Assembly (NCBI GenBank): GCA_021297795.1
Contig: JAJTGL010000002.1
Location: 1 to 64,000 of the forward strand
DNA from: Planctomycetaceae bacterium
GTDB taxonomy: Bacteria; Planctomycetota; Phycisphaerae; Phycisphaerales; SM1A02
Direction: 5' to 3'
Length of the DNA stretch: 64,000 nucleotides
Shown: positions 9,145-16,876 of the stretch, in pieces
Layout of the letters: each line of letters opens with the position of its first letter
Position numbering within the stretch: position 1 is the first letter of the stretch
The notes under the pieces: generated by a model
Databases searched by the model: none
Told to the model about the DNA's origin: nothing
Seen by the model: the letters and a program-made list of their open reading frames with translations, nothing else
Program-made: the position numbers and the translations under genes

Positions 9145-10437
9145 ATGCTCACCCGTCGAGACATGCTTCGGACCACCGCGGCGACCGCCGTCGGTGGTGT
9201 GGCCGCATCCGCGCTCCTTGGAAACGCGGCCTTCGGCGCGTCGTCTCTGTTCGGCGCGCTGCCCGAACCGCGTCGTCGCGGCGCGTTCGGCGGAAGGCTC
9301 GGCAAGCTCCAGCTCCTGCAGGTCGGCGTCGGCGGCTCGATCGCGCCGGCCGACCGCGACCAGCTGAAGGGGCACCCCGATGTCGTCTTCACCGGCCTCT
9401 GCGACGTCGACTCGGAGGCGCTCGCATCGGTCGCGAAGGACCACCCCGAGGCCTTCACGTGTCGCGACTTCCGCGAGGCATTCGACAAGCACGGCGACAA
9501 GTTCGACGCCGTCGTCGTCTGCACGCCCGACCACAACCACGCGCTCATCGATCTCTGGGCGATGCGCGCCAACAAGCACGTCTACGGCCAGAAGCCACTC
9601 GTGCAGCAACTCTCCGAAGTGGTCGCGATTGAGCAAGCGATTGCAGCGCGGCCGAAGCTCATCACGCAGACCGGCAATCAGCGCATGGGCCCCGAGTCGC
9701 GCCAGTATGCCGTCGACATCATGAAGAGCGGGTTGCTTGGGAAAGCGATCGAAGCGCACGTGTGGATCGGCGGCCCAGGCGCCGGAACCGACGGGTACTT
9801 CTGGTACGGCGGACTCAAGGATCCGATCACGCCGCCCGCGAACATCGATTGGCCGCTCTGGCTTGGCGCCGCCGTCGACGCGCCATGCCGCCCCGGCCTG
9901 ATCGGGCTCCAGTGGCGCTCGTCGTGGGACTACGGCACGGGACAGCTCGGCGACTGGTGCACGCACCTCCTCGACGTCCTCTACTTCGCGTACGACCTGC
10001 CGTCGCCGCGTTCGGTGCTCTCGAACACGCTCGATCCGAGCGACTTCTACCACGCGCGCGGCGTGCGCTCGACGCTCGTCTACGACGTGTCGAAGCAGCC
10101 GAACCGCGAGCGCTTCGCGAGCGACCGCTTCACGGTCCACTACGCCGACCAGGCGCAGGCGCCGTCGCGCGCGGAGCTCGGGCTTCCGCCCGGAAAGTTC
10201 GGCGGAGCGAACCGGAAGACCGACGGCTTCGTCCAGTCGCCGTTCGGCTACTCGGCGCGCATGGCCGAGGCAGGGCTGCTTTGCTCGCGTGCGGCGCGCT
10301 TCCCGCAGCAAGAACTCGGTTGGGACAAGTCGCGACTCGTCTTCACGAAGCCCGACGGCTCAACGCACGAGGACGCGACGAAGACCTGCGTGACGCGCGA
10401 GTACCGCAAGGGCTTCGAACTGCCGGCTGTCGGCTGA
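9145..10437 (+). CDS. Gfo/Idh/MocA-family oxidoreductase, Tat-exported
   Basis: This NAD(P)-dependent sugar or inositol dehydrogenase-like enzyme has 430 residues. The N-terminus LTRRDMLRTTAATAVGG is a twin-arginine signal (RRDML followed by an Ala-rich helix), so it is probably exported folded with its cofactor, as is common for planctomycete members. The Rossmann part (about 50-190) has the conserved acidic turn GLCDVDSEAL and VVVCTPDHNHALI, followed by the EKP-like position written here as GQKPLVQQLSE. The C-terminal half carries WGLYG-type substrate-binding segments such as SSWDYGTGQLGDWCTHLLDVLYF. The substrate is unknown. It is not obviously in an operon with the rRNA methyltransferase that follows. 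Confidence 0.9.
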   Translation: MLTRRDMLRTTAATAVGGVAASALLGNAAFGASSLFGALPEPRRRGAFGGRLGKLQLLQVGVGGSIAPADRDQLKGHPDVVFTGLCDVDSEALASVAKDHPEAFTCRDFREAFDKHGDKFDAVVVCTPDHNHALIDLWAMRANKHVYGQKPLVQQLSEVVAIEQAIAARPKLITQTGNQRMGPESRQYAVDIMKSGLLGKAIEAHVWIGGPGAGTDGYFWYGGLKDPITPPANIDWPLWLGAAVDAPCRPGLIGLQWRSSWDYGTGQLGDWCTHLLDVLYFAYDLPSPRSVLSNTLDPSDFYHARGVRSTLVYDVSKQPNRERFASDRFTVHYADQAQAPSRAELGLPPGKFGGANRKTDGFVQSPFGYSARMAEAGLLCSRAARFPQQELGWDKSRLVFTKPDGSTHEDATKTCVTREYRKGFELPAVG

Positions 10438-10491
10438 CCACGGCTCGACCCCGCGGCTTCCTTTCACGCGTCACTCGGCTACCCTGACGGA

Positions 10492-11562
10492 ATGCTCGGC
10501 GAACGACTCGACAACCGCATGCGCCACGTCGCCAAGTGGGCGCGCAAGCAGGGGATCGCCTGCTTCCGGCTGTACGAGAAGGACATTCCCGAGTTTCCGA
10601 TGATCGTCGACTGGTACGGCGACGAGGGTTGGGGAGAGGCCGGGGGTGGCTCGACCGGTAGCCTTTCGACCGGCGACGCCGTCGCGTGGTTCTTCCACCG
10701 CACGAAGGACGACACGCTCGAGAAGGAGCGCGACTACCGCGTCGATGCCGAGGCGGAGATCCTCGCCGGGCTCAACATCCCGCGCGAGCGGCTCCACATC
10801 AAGTACCGCGGTCGTCAGCGTGCGGAGGAGGGTGGGCGCGACCAGTACGAGCGCTTCGACTCGCGCGGCGCGATCAAGGTCGTGCGCGAGCACGGCCTGC
10901 GCTTCGAGGTGAATCTCTCCGACTACCTCGACGTCGGGCTCTTCCTCGACCATCGGCCGACGCGTCTCTCGGTGCAGCAGCGCGCCGCGGGGAAGCGCGT
11001 CCTCAACCTCTTCAGCTACACCGGGGCGTTCAGCGTGCACGCGCGCGCGGGCGGCGCGGTGCGCACGAAGACGGTCGACATGTCGCGCACCTATCTCGAC
11101 TGGTACGTGCGCAACCTCGCGCTCAACGGCTACGCGCCCGATGAACGCCACGAGGTCGTGCACGCCGACTGCCTCCAGTGGCTCGAGGCCGGGCCCGTCG
11201 GAGGCGAGGCCTACGACATCGTCGTCTGCGACCCGCCGACCTTCTCGAACTCGAAGCGCATGAAGGCCGACTCCTTCGCGATCGACCGCGACTATCCCGA
11301 CCTCCTGCGCTGGATCGCGAGATTCGTGGCGCCCGGCGGCGAGGTCTTCTTCTCGACCAACTCCCGCAGCTTCGAGTTCGACATGGCGTCGGTGCCCGCG
11401 GGGTTCGGTGCGCACGAGATCAGTCACCGCTCGGTGCCCGAGGATTTCCGCAATCGGAAGATCCACCGGTGCTGGCGCCTCGCCGAGGGGTGGAAGCCGA
11501 GGCAGCGCGAGCGTCCGCAGCCGTCCGACGGAACCGTGGAAGGCGATACCCTGCCGTCGTGA
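10492..11562 (+). CDS. rlmK: class I rRNA methyltransferase, RlmK-like
   Basis: This SAM-dependent methyltransferase of 356 residues matches the C-terminal half of E. coli RlmL/RlmKL, which makes m7G2069 in 23S rRNA; here it stands alone. The start MLGERLDNRMRHVAKWARKQ and the segment CFRLYEKDIPEFPMIVDWYG are characteristic. Motif I is LNLFSYTGAFSVHAR (about 168-182), followed by the acidic SAM-ribose position VDMSRTYLDW, and the catalytic region is VVCDPPTFSNSKRM. A substrate loop, GLFLDHRPTR, precedes motif I. The stop codon overlaps the start of the response-regulator gene as GTGA, which implies translational coupling of two otherwise unrelated functions. Confidence 0.88.
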   Translation: MLGERLDNRMRHVAKWARKQGIACFRLYEKDIPEFPMIVDWYGDEGWGEAGGGSTGSLSTGDAVAWFFHRTKDDTLEKERDYRVDAEAEILAGLNIPRERLHIKYRGRQRAEEGGRDQYERFDSRGAIKVVREHGLRFEVNLSDYLDVGLFLDHRPTRLSVQQRAAGKRVLNLFSYTGAFSVHARAGGAVRTKTVDMSRTYLDWYVRNLALNGYAPDERHEVVHADCLQWLEAGPVGGEAYDIVVCDPPTFSNSKRMKADSFAIDRDYPDLLRWIARFVAPGGEVFFSTNSRSFEFDMASVPAGFGAHEISHRSVPEDFRNRKIHRCWRLAEGWKPRQRERPQPSDGTVEGDTLPS

Positions 11563-13247
11563 CCGTGCCACACACCGTCAGTCGACCTTTCACCGTCCTC
11601 GTCGTCGACGATCAGCCCATCATCGTCGAGGGCGTGCGGCGGCTGCTCTCCGTCTTGCCGGACGCGCGGCTCGAGTCGTGCATGAAGGCATCGGAGGCAC
11701 TCGCCCGGGCGAAGAGCCTGCGGCCCGCGGTCATCCTTCAGGACATCCACATGCCCGACGGCGATGGACTCGAGCTGGTCGAGCGCTACCGCTGGGAGAA
11801 GGACCTCGCCGAGACCTCGGTGGTCGTCCTGTCGGCGGAGGAGAACGCGTCGACGAAGGCCGATGCCTTCGCGCGCGGCGCCGACGACTATCTCGTGAAG
11901 CTCCCGCCGCCGCAGGAGTTCGTTGCGCGCGTCCAGCATCACGCCGATGCCGCGCGTGCGCAGCGCGAGCGGAACGAGACCTTCCGCGCGCTCGAGCGCG
12001 CGGAGCGCGATCTTGCGCGACGAAACGCGCTGCTCGACGAGGCCAACGCGAAGCTGGCGCGCGACAACCGCGAGCTCGTCGTCGACGCCGACACGCAGCG
12101 CGAGCGGCTCGACCGCATCGCTCGACTGTCTGCGGAACTGGCGCGCGTTCAGGATCTCGACATCCTCCTCGGGCGGATCCTGCGCGAGGCTGTTTCGCTC
12201 GCCGAGTGCCGTGCGGGTGCCGTGCTGCTCGCCGATCGCGATGAGCAGGGCGCCGACATCCTGCGCGTGGCGGAGGTCGTGGGTGCCAACGCGCGCGGTC
12301 GCGCGCACGCGCCTGCGATTCCCCTCGATCCAGGCACCGTGGCGGGCGAGGCCGCGATCTCGGGCGACACGATGCGTCTTGGTGCCGAAGCCTGCGCACT
12401 CGCGGGGAAAAGCGCGCCACCGATCGGAATCGAGGCCGTGCTCGGCGACCGCGCGGCGAGCGCGCTCGTCGTCCCGATCGTGCGTGGACGCGATCGTGCG
12501 CTCGGTTGCCTGATCCTCGTCGACGGGCGATCGGGAGAGGCCGTGGGAAGCGTCGGCTTCGACGACTCGGACGAACGTCTCGTCGCGCACTTCGCGTCGC
12601 TCGCGGCGGTCGCGATCGAACGCGCGCAGCTCGTCCGCTCGATGATCCTGCGCATGATCGCGATGGCCGAGCTGCGCGACCCGACCGAGACCGCAGGGCA
12701 CGTCGGGCGCGTGGCCGATCTCTCGATCATGCTGTACGACCACTGGCTCGCCGCGCGCGGGCAAGGCGAGGATGCGTCGAGCACGCGCGCGCGCGACGCC
12801 CTGCGCATCGGCGCGCTGCTCCACGACGTCGGCAAGGTCGGGATCTCCGACGCGATCCTCAAGAAGCCGGGCAAGCTCGACGACGCCGAGTTCACCGAGA
12901 TGAAGCGGCACACCCAGATCGGCGCCGATCTCTTCGCGGGCCTGCGCACCGACTTCGACGAGAGCGCGGCCGAGGTCGCGCTCTGTCACCACGAGAAGTG
13001 GAACGGATCGGGCTACCCGCGCGGCCTCGCCGGCGAGGCGATCCCGCTCTTCGCGCGCATCGTGGCCGTCGCGGACGTGTTCGACGCGCTCAGTTCGAAG
13101 CGCGCCTACAAGGACGCGTGGCCGCGCGAGAAGATCTCGTCGCTGTTCCGGGACGAGTCGGGCAAGCACTTCGACCCGGAGATCGCGGCGCTGCTTGTCG
13201 CTCACCAGGCCGAGGCCGAGGCGATCCGCGCGCGTCGACCCGAGTAG
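11559..13247 (+). CDS. response regulator with GAF and HD-GYP domains
   Basis: This is a two-component output protein of 562 residues that probably hydrolyses cyclic di-GMP. The GTG at 11559 is chosen because it overlaps the preceding stop as GTGA and sits just before the receiver domain. The receiver (about 7-130) has LVVDDQPIIVEG, the phospho-acceptor in LQDIHMPDGDG and the switch residues VVVLSAEE and DDYLVKLP. A charged coiled-coil linker (about 135-190) leads to a GAF-like sensor domain (about 195-350). The C-terminal HD-GYP domain shows AGHVGRVADLS, LLHDVGKVGI, HHEKWNGSGYPRGL and ARIVAVADVFDAL, so the metal and GYP residues are intact. No sensor kinase is encoded nearby. Confidence 0.92.
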   Translation: MTVPHTVSRPFTVLVVDDQPIIVEGVRRLLSVLPDARLESCMKASEALARAKSLRPAVILQDIHMPDGDGLELVERYRWEKDLAETSVVVLSAEENASTKADAFARGADDYLVKLPPPQEFVARVQHHADAARAQRERNETFRALERAERDLARRNALLDEANAKLARDNRELVVDADTQRERLDRIARLSAELARVQDLDILLGRILREAVSLAECRAGAVLLADRDEQGADILRVAEVVGANARGRAHAPAIPLDPGTVAGEAAISGDTMRLGAEACALAGKSAPPIGIEAVLGDRAASALVVPIVRGRDRALGCLILVDGRSGEAVGSVGFDDSDERLVAHFASLAAVAIERAQLVRSMILRMIAMAELRDPTETAGHVGRVADLSIMLYDHWLAARGQGEDASSTRARDALRIGALLHDVGKVGISDAILKKPGKLDDAEFTEMKRHTQIGADLFAGLRTDFDESAAEVALCHHEKWNGSGYPRGLAGEAIPLFARIVAVADVFDALSSKRAYKDAWPREKISSLFRDESGKHFDPEIAALLVAHQAEAEAIRARRPE

Positions 13248-13295
13248 ATGGCGGGTGGCGCGGCGCATCGCACGGCGGCCGCTATTCTGCGCGCC

Positions 13296-13523
13296 ATGAA
13301 GAACACCCTCGCGCTCGTCGCCACCGCCGCCGCGCTTCTCCTCGCCGGATGCCAGTCGAGCCCGTTCAAGGGCCCGTCGCAGGTGCCGCAGGATCCCGAG
13401 CAGGAGGTCATCGACGGAAACGGCCCCGCCGATGGCGGGGCCGTTCCGATGGAGATCGAGGATGGGAATCTTGAGGATGGCGAGGACGTCGATCAGGATC
13501 CGAACGTCGGCGCACCCATGTGA
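13296..13523 (+). CDS. small acidic lipoprotein
   Basis: This is a 75-residue lipoprotein. The ATG at 13296 is preferred over an upstream in-frame ATG because it begins the signal peptide KNTLALVATAAALLLAGC directly; the lipobox is LAGC. The mature part is short, acidic and Gly/Asp-rich with no recognisable domain. It follows the HD-GYP gene by 48 bases on the same strand and ends 13 bases from the convergent secreted-protein gene. Its function is unknown. Confidence 0.7.
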   Translation: MKNTLALVATAAALLLAGCQSSPFKGPSQVPQDPEQEVIDGNGPADGGAVPMEIEDGNLEDGEDVDQDPNVGAPM

Positions 13524-13536
13524 GTGACGGGCGACC

Positions 13537-14313
13537 TCAGTCGCGGCGACGCCGCGTGAGACCCCCGAGACCCCCGAGACTACCGAGACCCCCGAGACTA
13601 CCGAGACCCCCGAGACTACCGAGGCCCGCGAGCGCGAGGAGCGCCGCCGCACCCGGCGCTGGCACGAGGTTCGACTCGACCCACGCGACCGCCGCTTCGT
13701 GATCCGCCTCGGTCATGCCGAGGTTGAAGACCGCGTAGAGGGTCTCGCTGTCCGCAAGGCCGGCCGACGAGAAGGTGAACGACGCGAGGTAGATGCCGTT
13801 CGCGGGATCCACGTTGCCCGCGGAATGCAGCGTGTACTCGGGGTGCAGGTCGAGGCCCTCGGAGACGAGGAACGAGAACGAGCCGCCCGTCGTCGAGAAC
13901 GCGTCCTGTCCGCCGTACGAGGCGAGGAGGTAGGCGCTCGTCGAGGTAAACCCGCTGCCATTCCACACGCCGAGACCCGCGAGCAGGTTCATCGTGAGCG
14001 TGGTGCCGACGAGGTTCGAGCCGATGCCGGGCTCGTCGGTCGAGAAGGGGAACGTCGGATCGATGCCGAACTCGGCCTCGAACACGCGGAGCTCCGGGAA
14101 GAGGATCTCGCCCGTCTCGTGATCCCAGCCGCCGGTGAACAGCGCGCCGTTGGCGGATTGGACGTAGATGTCGGGGTGGGGCTCCTTCTCGTCGGCGAGC
14201 GCGGGCGTCGCCAAGACGAGCGTGCAGAGGAGCGAGCCCGCAGCCGTGCCGTAGAGCACGGAGCCGAGCGAACGGGGCGAGTTGGACGAACGAGGACGCG
14301 AGAAGAACTGCAT
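13537..14313 (-). CDS. secreted protein resembling all3515 family, PEP-CTERM-like end
   Basis: This is a 258-residue exported protein. It has a signal peptide (about 20-41, ending PALADEK) and a single core domain with HPDIYVQSANGALFTGG, RVFEAEFGIDP, DEPGIGSN, LHPEYTLHSAG, NGIYLASFTF and AVAWVESNLV. The C-terminus is VPAPGAAALLALAGLG, Gly/Leu repeats and TRRRRD: a PEP-CTERM-type sorting signal. By eye the core matches the all3515 family of Zur-repressed PEP-CTERM proteins of cyanobacteria, which are linked to zinc homeostasis; that assignment is from memory of the family and needs a search. It is a clear paralogue of the dockerin-bearing protein at 14490-15287. No canonical Zur box was recognised upstream. 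Confidence 0.7.
   Translation of the reverse strand: MQFFSRPRSSNSPRSLGSVLYGTAAGSLLCTLVLATPALADEKEPHPDIYVQSANGALFTGGWDHETGEILFPELRVFEAEFGIDPTFPFSTDEPGIGSNLVGTTLTMNLLAGLGVWNGSGFTSTSAYLLASYGGQDAFSTTGGSFSFLVSEGLDLHPEYTLHSAGNVDPANGIYLASFTFSSAGLADSETLYAVFNLGMTEADHEAAVAWVESNLVPAPGAAALLALAGLGSLGGLGSLGGLGSLGGLGGLTRRRRD
13566..13619. repeat. three exact 18-bp tandem repeats inside a sorting signal
   Basis: Three identical 18-bp units (13566-13583, 13584-13601, 13602-13619) encode GSLGGL-type hexapeptides on the minus strand. They lie in the hydrophobic helix of the C-terminal sorting signal, so copy-number change would lengthen or shorten the membrane segment without shifting the frame. Confidence 0.9.
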
Positions 14314-14489
14314 GGAAATCTCTCTTGCGATCCGGCCGGACGAATGGCCGGTGGTGTGTTGAAACTCGGGAAATGATCGTGATGCGATGGATGAAGTCGT
14401 GTATGCAGCGAGAAGCGTGAGTGGTGTTGGCGCTTGAGACGTGCGAGCGGTGGTCGGTGGGACCGGCTTGCAGGGCTCAGTTGCGCCGT

Positions 14490-15287
14490 TCAGTCACATG
14501 CGCCCCATGCTGCGAGGACGGCGGAAAGATCTGCCGCGCCGGTCTCGCCATCGCCGTCGAGATCGGCGCCGCCCGTGCCCCACGCACCGAGGATGGCTGC
14601 GAGGTCGGACGCGCCGACCTCACCGTCTCCATCGAAATCCGCAGGGCAGTTGCTTCCTGAACCGAGCAGGTTTGCCGCGACCCACGCGACCGCCTCGTCG
14701 AGTTCACCCGACGGACGACCGTCGTTGAACACGATGAAGAACGGATCGCTCGGGAGCGTCACGCCGTCGTTCGAGTAGAGCTCGAACTCCGCCACGTAGA
14801 TGCCGCTCGCAGGCAAGGTCCCGCCGTCGGGCTTCAACGTGAAGTTGAAGTGCCGGTGGTAGCCGCCGTTGGACAAGACCGCGAGGTCGAACCCGCTCGT
14901 CGGCTCGAGGCCGATGAGCGTCGCGAGCGTGAGGAACTTCACCTCGAGGCGCTCGTTGGTCACCGGCTCGACACCCGCGCCGTTGTAGCGGCGCAGGCCT
15001 GCGAGCGCGTTGAAGCCGAGTCGCGAACCCGCCGTGAAGGTCCCGGGAAGCGCGTCGAACCCGGGATTCGACGTGAAACGCGCGACGCCGGTGTCGCCGA
15101 AGGTGGCCGGATACACGCGCGTGTCGATCGAGCCCTTCGCTGCGATCGAGGCGGTGTGGATCGTTCCGTCGACGACGCGGACCGAGACATCGCCCACGTG
15201 CTGCGCCATCGCGAACGACGTGGTGACGAGCAGTGCGGCGACGGCCGTGGTTCGTTGGAGCGTTGCTTGAAGAAGCGAGATCTGCAT
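14490..15287 (-). CDS. secreted all3515-like protein with dockerin-like C-terminus
   Basis: This is a 265-residue exported protein starting at the ATG at 15287, before a signal peptide that ends SFAMAQ. The core aligns with the neighbouring protein at 13537-14313: RVVDGTIHTASI, FTSNPGFDALPGTF, LGFNALAGLRRYNGAG, YHRHFNFTLKPDGG, SGIYVAEFELYS, FFIVFNDGRPSG and DEAVAWVAANLL. The last segments are the most all3515-like. Instead of a PEP-CTERM helix it ends with a dockerin-like doublet, CPADFDGDGEVGASDLAAIL and DLDGDGETGAADLSAVL, each with a calcium-loop D-x-D-x-D pattern. It probably belongs to a metal-related locus with its neighbours; that is inference from the family. Confidence 0.75.
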   Translation of the reverse strand: MQISLLQATLQRTTAVAALLVTTSFAMAQHVGDVSVRVVDGTIHTASIAAKGSIDTRVYPATFGDTGVARFTSNPGFDALPGTFTAGSRLGFNALAGLRRYNGAGVEPVTNERLEVKFLTLATLIGLEPTSGFDLAVLSNGGYHRHFNFTLKPDGGTLPASGIYVAEFELYSNDGVTLPSDPFFIVFNDGRPSGELDEAVAWVAANLLGSGSNCPADFDGDGEVGASDLAAILGAWGTGGADLDGDGETGAADLSAVLAAWGACD

Positions 15288-15376
15288 CGGGACTCCCCGC
15301 CGGAGGCGGAGAAGGAGTGCGTGGGGAAGAGGAGGGCGCCACCGCGGGCCTTGCGACCGGCGGCGTGCTGTCGGGT

Positions 15377-16201
15377 TCAGTTGGCGGTGAGGTTGCGCTC
15401 GAAGAGCCCGCTGACCGCAGGATCGAGCCGGTTGCGCTCCGCGTCGATGTAGACCGAACCGAACGGCAGCGTCTCGACGTGACCATCGAGGAACGACCAG
15501 TTCGTGCGGGCTTCCGGCGACGGACGACCCCCGGAGACCGCCGCGACCGCGACTTCGGATGCCGCGATCGTCGCCGACTGGGGCGCGCTGCCCCAGCCCT
15601 CGACATGCGGGTGATCCGCGGCCGCGAACGCGCCGGTCTCGGCCATCAGGACAAGCTGCACCGTCGCCGCGTGATGGGCGACCTTCGAGAGCCGATCGGT
15701 CGCAAGCGACGGATCGATCGCGGCCCATGGCGAGAACTCGCGCGCGAGATGGTTGTTCAGGCCATAGCTCGTGCGGCGAAGCGCGCCGTTGGTGCCGGGT
15801 ACCGGAAGTCCCTCGCCGCCTTGCTCGACGGCCCAGTGCGGGCTGGTGTCGAGCGGCGAGCGGATGAGGGAGGTGTCGCAGTAGTTCTTCCGCGAGAGAA
15901 CTTCGACGAAGCTCTCCGTGCTGCCCTGATCGTGCGCCCCATGGGGGAGACGGGCGTCGATCAGCCAGCCGGCGTGATCCTGGGCGTAGGCGAGGGACGC
16001 AAGCTGGAGCGAACGGAGGTTCGCAACGCAGTTGGCGGTCCGCCCGCTCTGGTTGAGGAGGGCGAGGGCTGGGAACGCAAGCGCGATGACGATCGCGAGG
16101 ATCGCCACGACGACGAGCAGTTCGACGAGCGTGAAGGCCCGTCGGCGGGTGAACGTGTGCTGCAAGGTGCAGGCTCCGATGCGCCCTCGTCGTGGTCGCA
16201 A
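15377..16201 (-). CDS. prepilin-like protein with H-X9-DG-type C-terminus
   Basis: This is a 274-residue protein with a type IV pilin-like leader: RRRAFTLVELLVVVAILAIV, in which FTLVELL is the prepilin peptidase/methylation motif (cleavage before the Phe). The first ATG gives 20 residues of basic leader. The globular part contains NLRSLQLASLAYAQDHAGWL, YGLNNHLAREFSPW and, near the end, WSFLDGHVETLPF, the DG-containing motif typical of planctomycete prepilin-type processing-associated proteins. It would be exported through a type II/IV pilus-like machine and end as a pseudopilin at the cell surface. Genes for all3515-like proteins and a His/Cys-rich protein flank it on the same strand. A 14-bp palindrome, TCGATCGCGATCGA (16264-16277), lies upstream. 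Confidence 0.82.
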   Translation of the reverse strand: MRPRRGRIGACTLQHTFTRRRAFTLVELLVVVAILAIVIALAFPALALLNQSGRTANCVANLRSLQLASLAYAQDHAGWLIDARLPHGAHDQGSTESFVEVLSRKNYCDTSLIRSPLDTSPHWAVEQGGEGLPVPGTNGALRRTSYGLNNHLAREFSPWAAIDPSLATDRLSKVAHHAATVQLVLMAETGAFAAADHPHVEGWGSAPQSATIAASEVAVAAVSGGRPSPEARTNWSFLDGHVETLPFGSVYIDAERNRLDPAVSGLFERNLTAN

Positions 16202-16330
16202 GTTTGGTCACGAGTCGACGAGGGCCGTCCTGAGGTCGGGGAAGGACGCGGGGCTGGAGGGTGTCGATCGCGATCGATCGACGCCCACCACGCGGCGGGT
16301 CGCTCCGCCGTACCACGCGTCACGCAACCG

Positions 16331-16768
16331 TCAGGCGAAGAACGGAGGGGGTCGAGCCGCGACCGCCTCGGGAGCGTGCGGGGCCGGCAGTTGGGCGGCC
16401 TCGCGCGTGTGCACGATGGCCAGCACCTCGACCGAGGTGCTGAAGAACCCGACCAGCGTCGGCGCAAGCAGGTTGACCGCGAGCTCGGCGCACACCGCGC
16501 AGTCGTGGGTGGGCGCGACGGGGTTGTGCGTGGCGTCGGAGCCGTCGCACGTTGCGTCGGTGTCGGAGGCGTTGGTGGCAGAAGCCTTCGAGACAACGTG
16601 CGCGTGCGCGTGCGTCGTGTGGCAGCCCGCGTCCGCCGTCGTGCAGACGGAGTGGCCGCCGTGCGCGAGCATGAGGTGCACGAATCGCGACACGCCGCCA
16701 CCCGACGAGACCGACGCCGCGAGGGCGAGGATCGTCGCGAGGAGGGTGATGTGCCGGCGGATCTGCAT
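16331..16768 (-). CDS. His/Cys-rich small exported protein
   Basis: This is a 145-residue protein with a signal peptide or membrane anchor (about 5-22), then many His and Cys residues: LMLAHGGHSVCTTADAGCHT, THAHAHVVS, DATCDGSDATHN and THDCAVCAEL. A second hydrophobic stretch (LAVNLLAPTLVGFFSTSV) follows the CxxC. The layout recalls DUF2946-like proteins, which are linked to metals, but the match is loose. It is first in a same-strand set with a prepilin-like and two all3515-like proteins, so a role in binding or sensing a metal such as zinc is plausible. It may also simply be an orphan His-rich protein. Confidence 0.6.
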   Translation of the reverse strand: MQIRRHITLLATILALAASVSSGGGVSRFVHLMLAHGGHSVCTTADAGCHTTHAHAHVVSKASATNASDTDATCDGSDATHNPVAPTHDCAVCAELAVNLLAPTLVGFFSTSVEVLAIVHTREAAQLPAPHAPEAVAARPPPFFA

Positions 16769-16876
16769 GGGTCGTGCTGCGGGGGGCGGAGCGTACGTTG
16801 CTCGACCCGCGGGTTCAAGACTGAGGGTTCAACATCGTCGAGCGGATCTCACACGCGATGGGCTCATTCGACCCAG

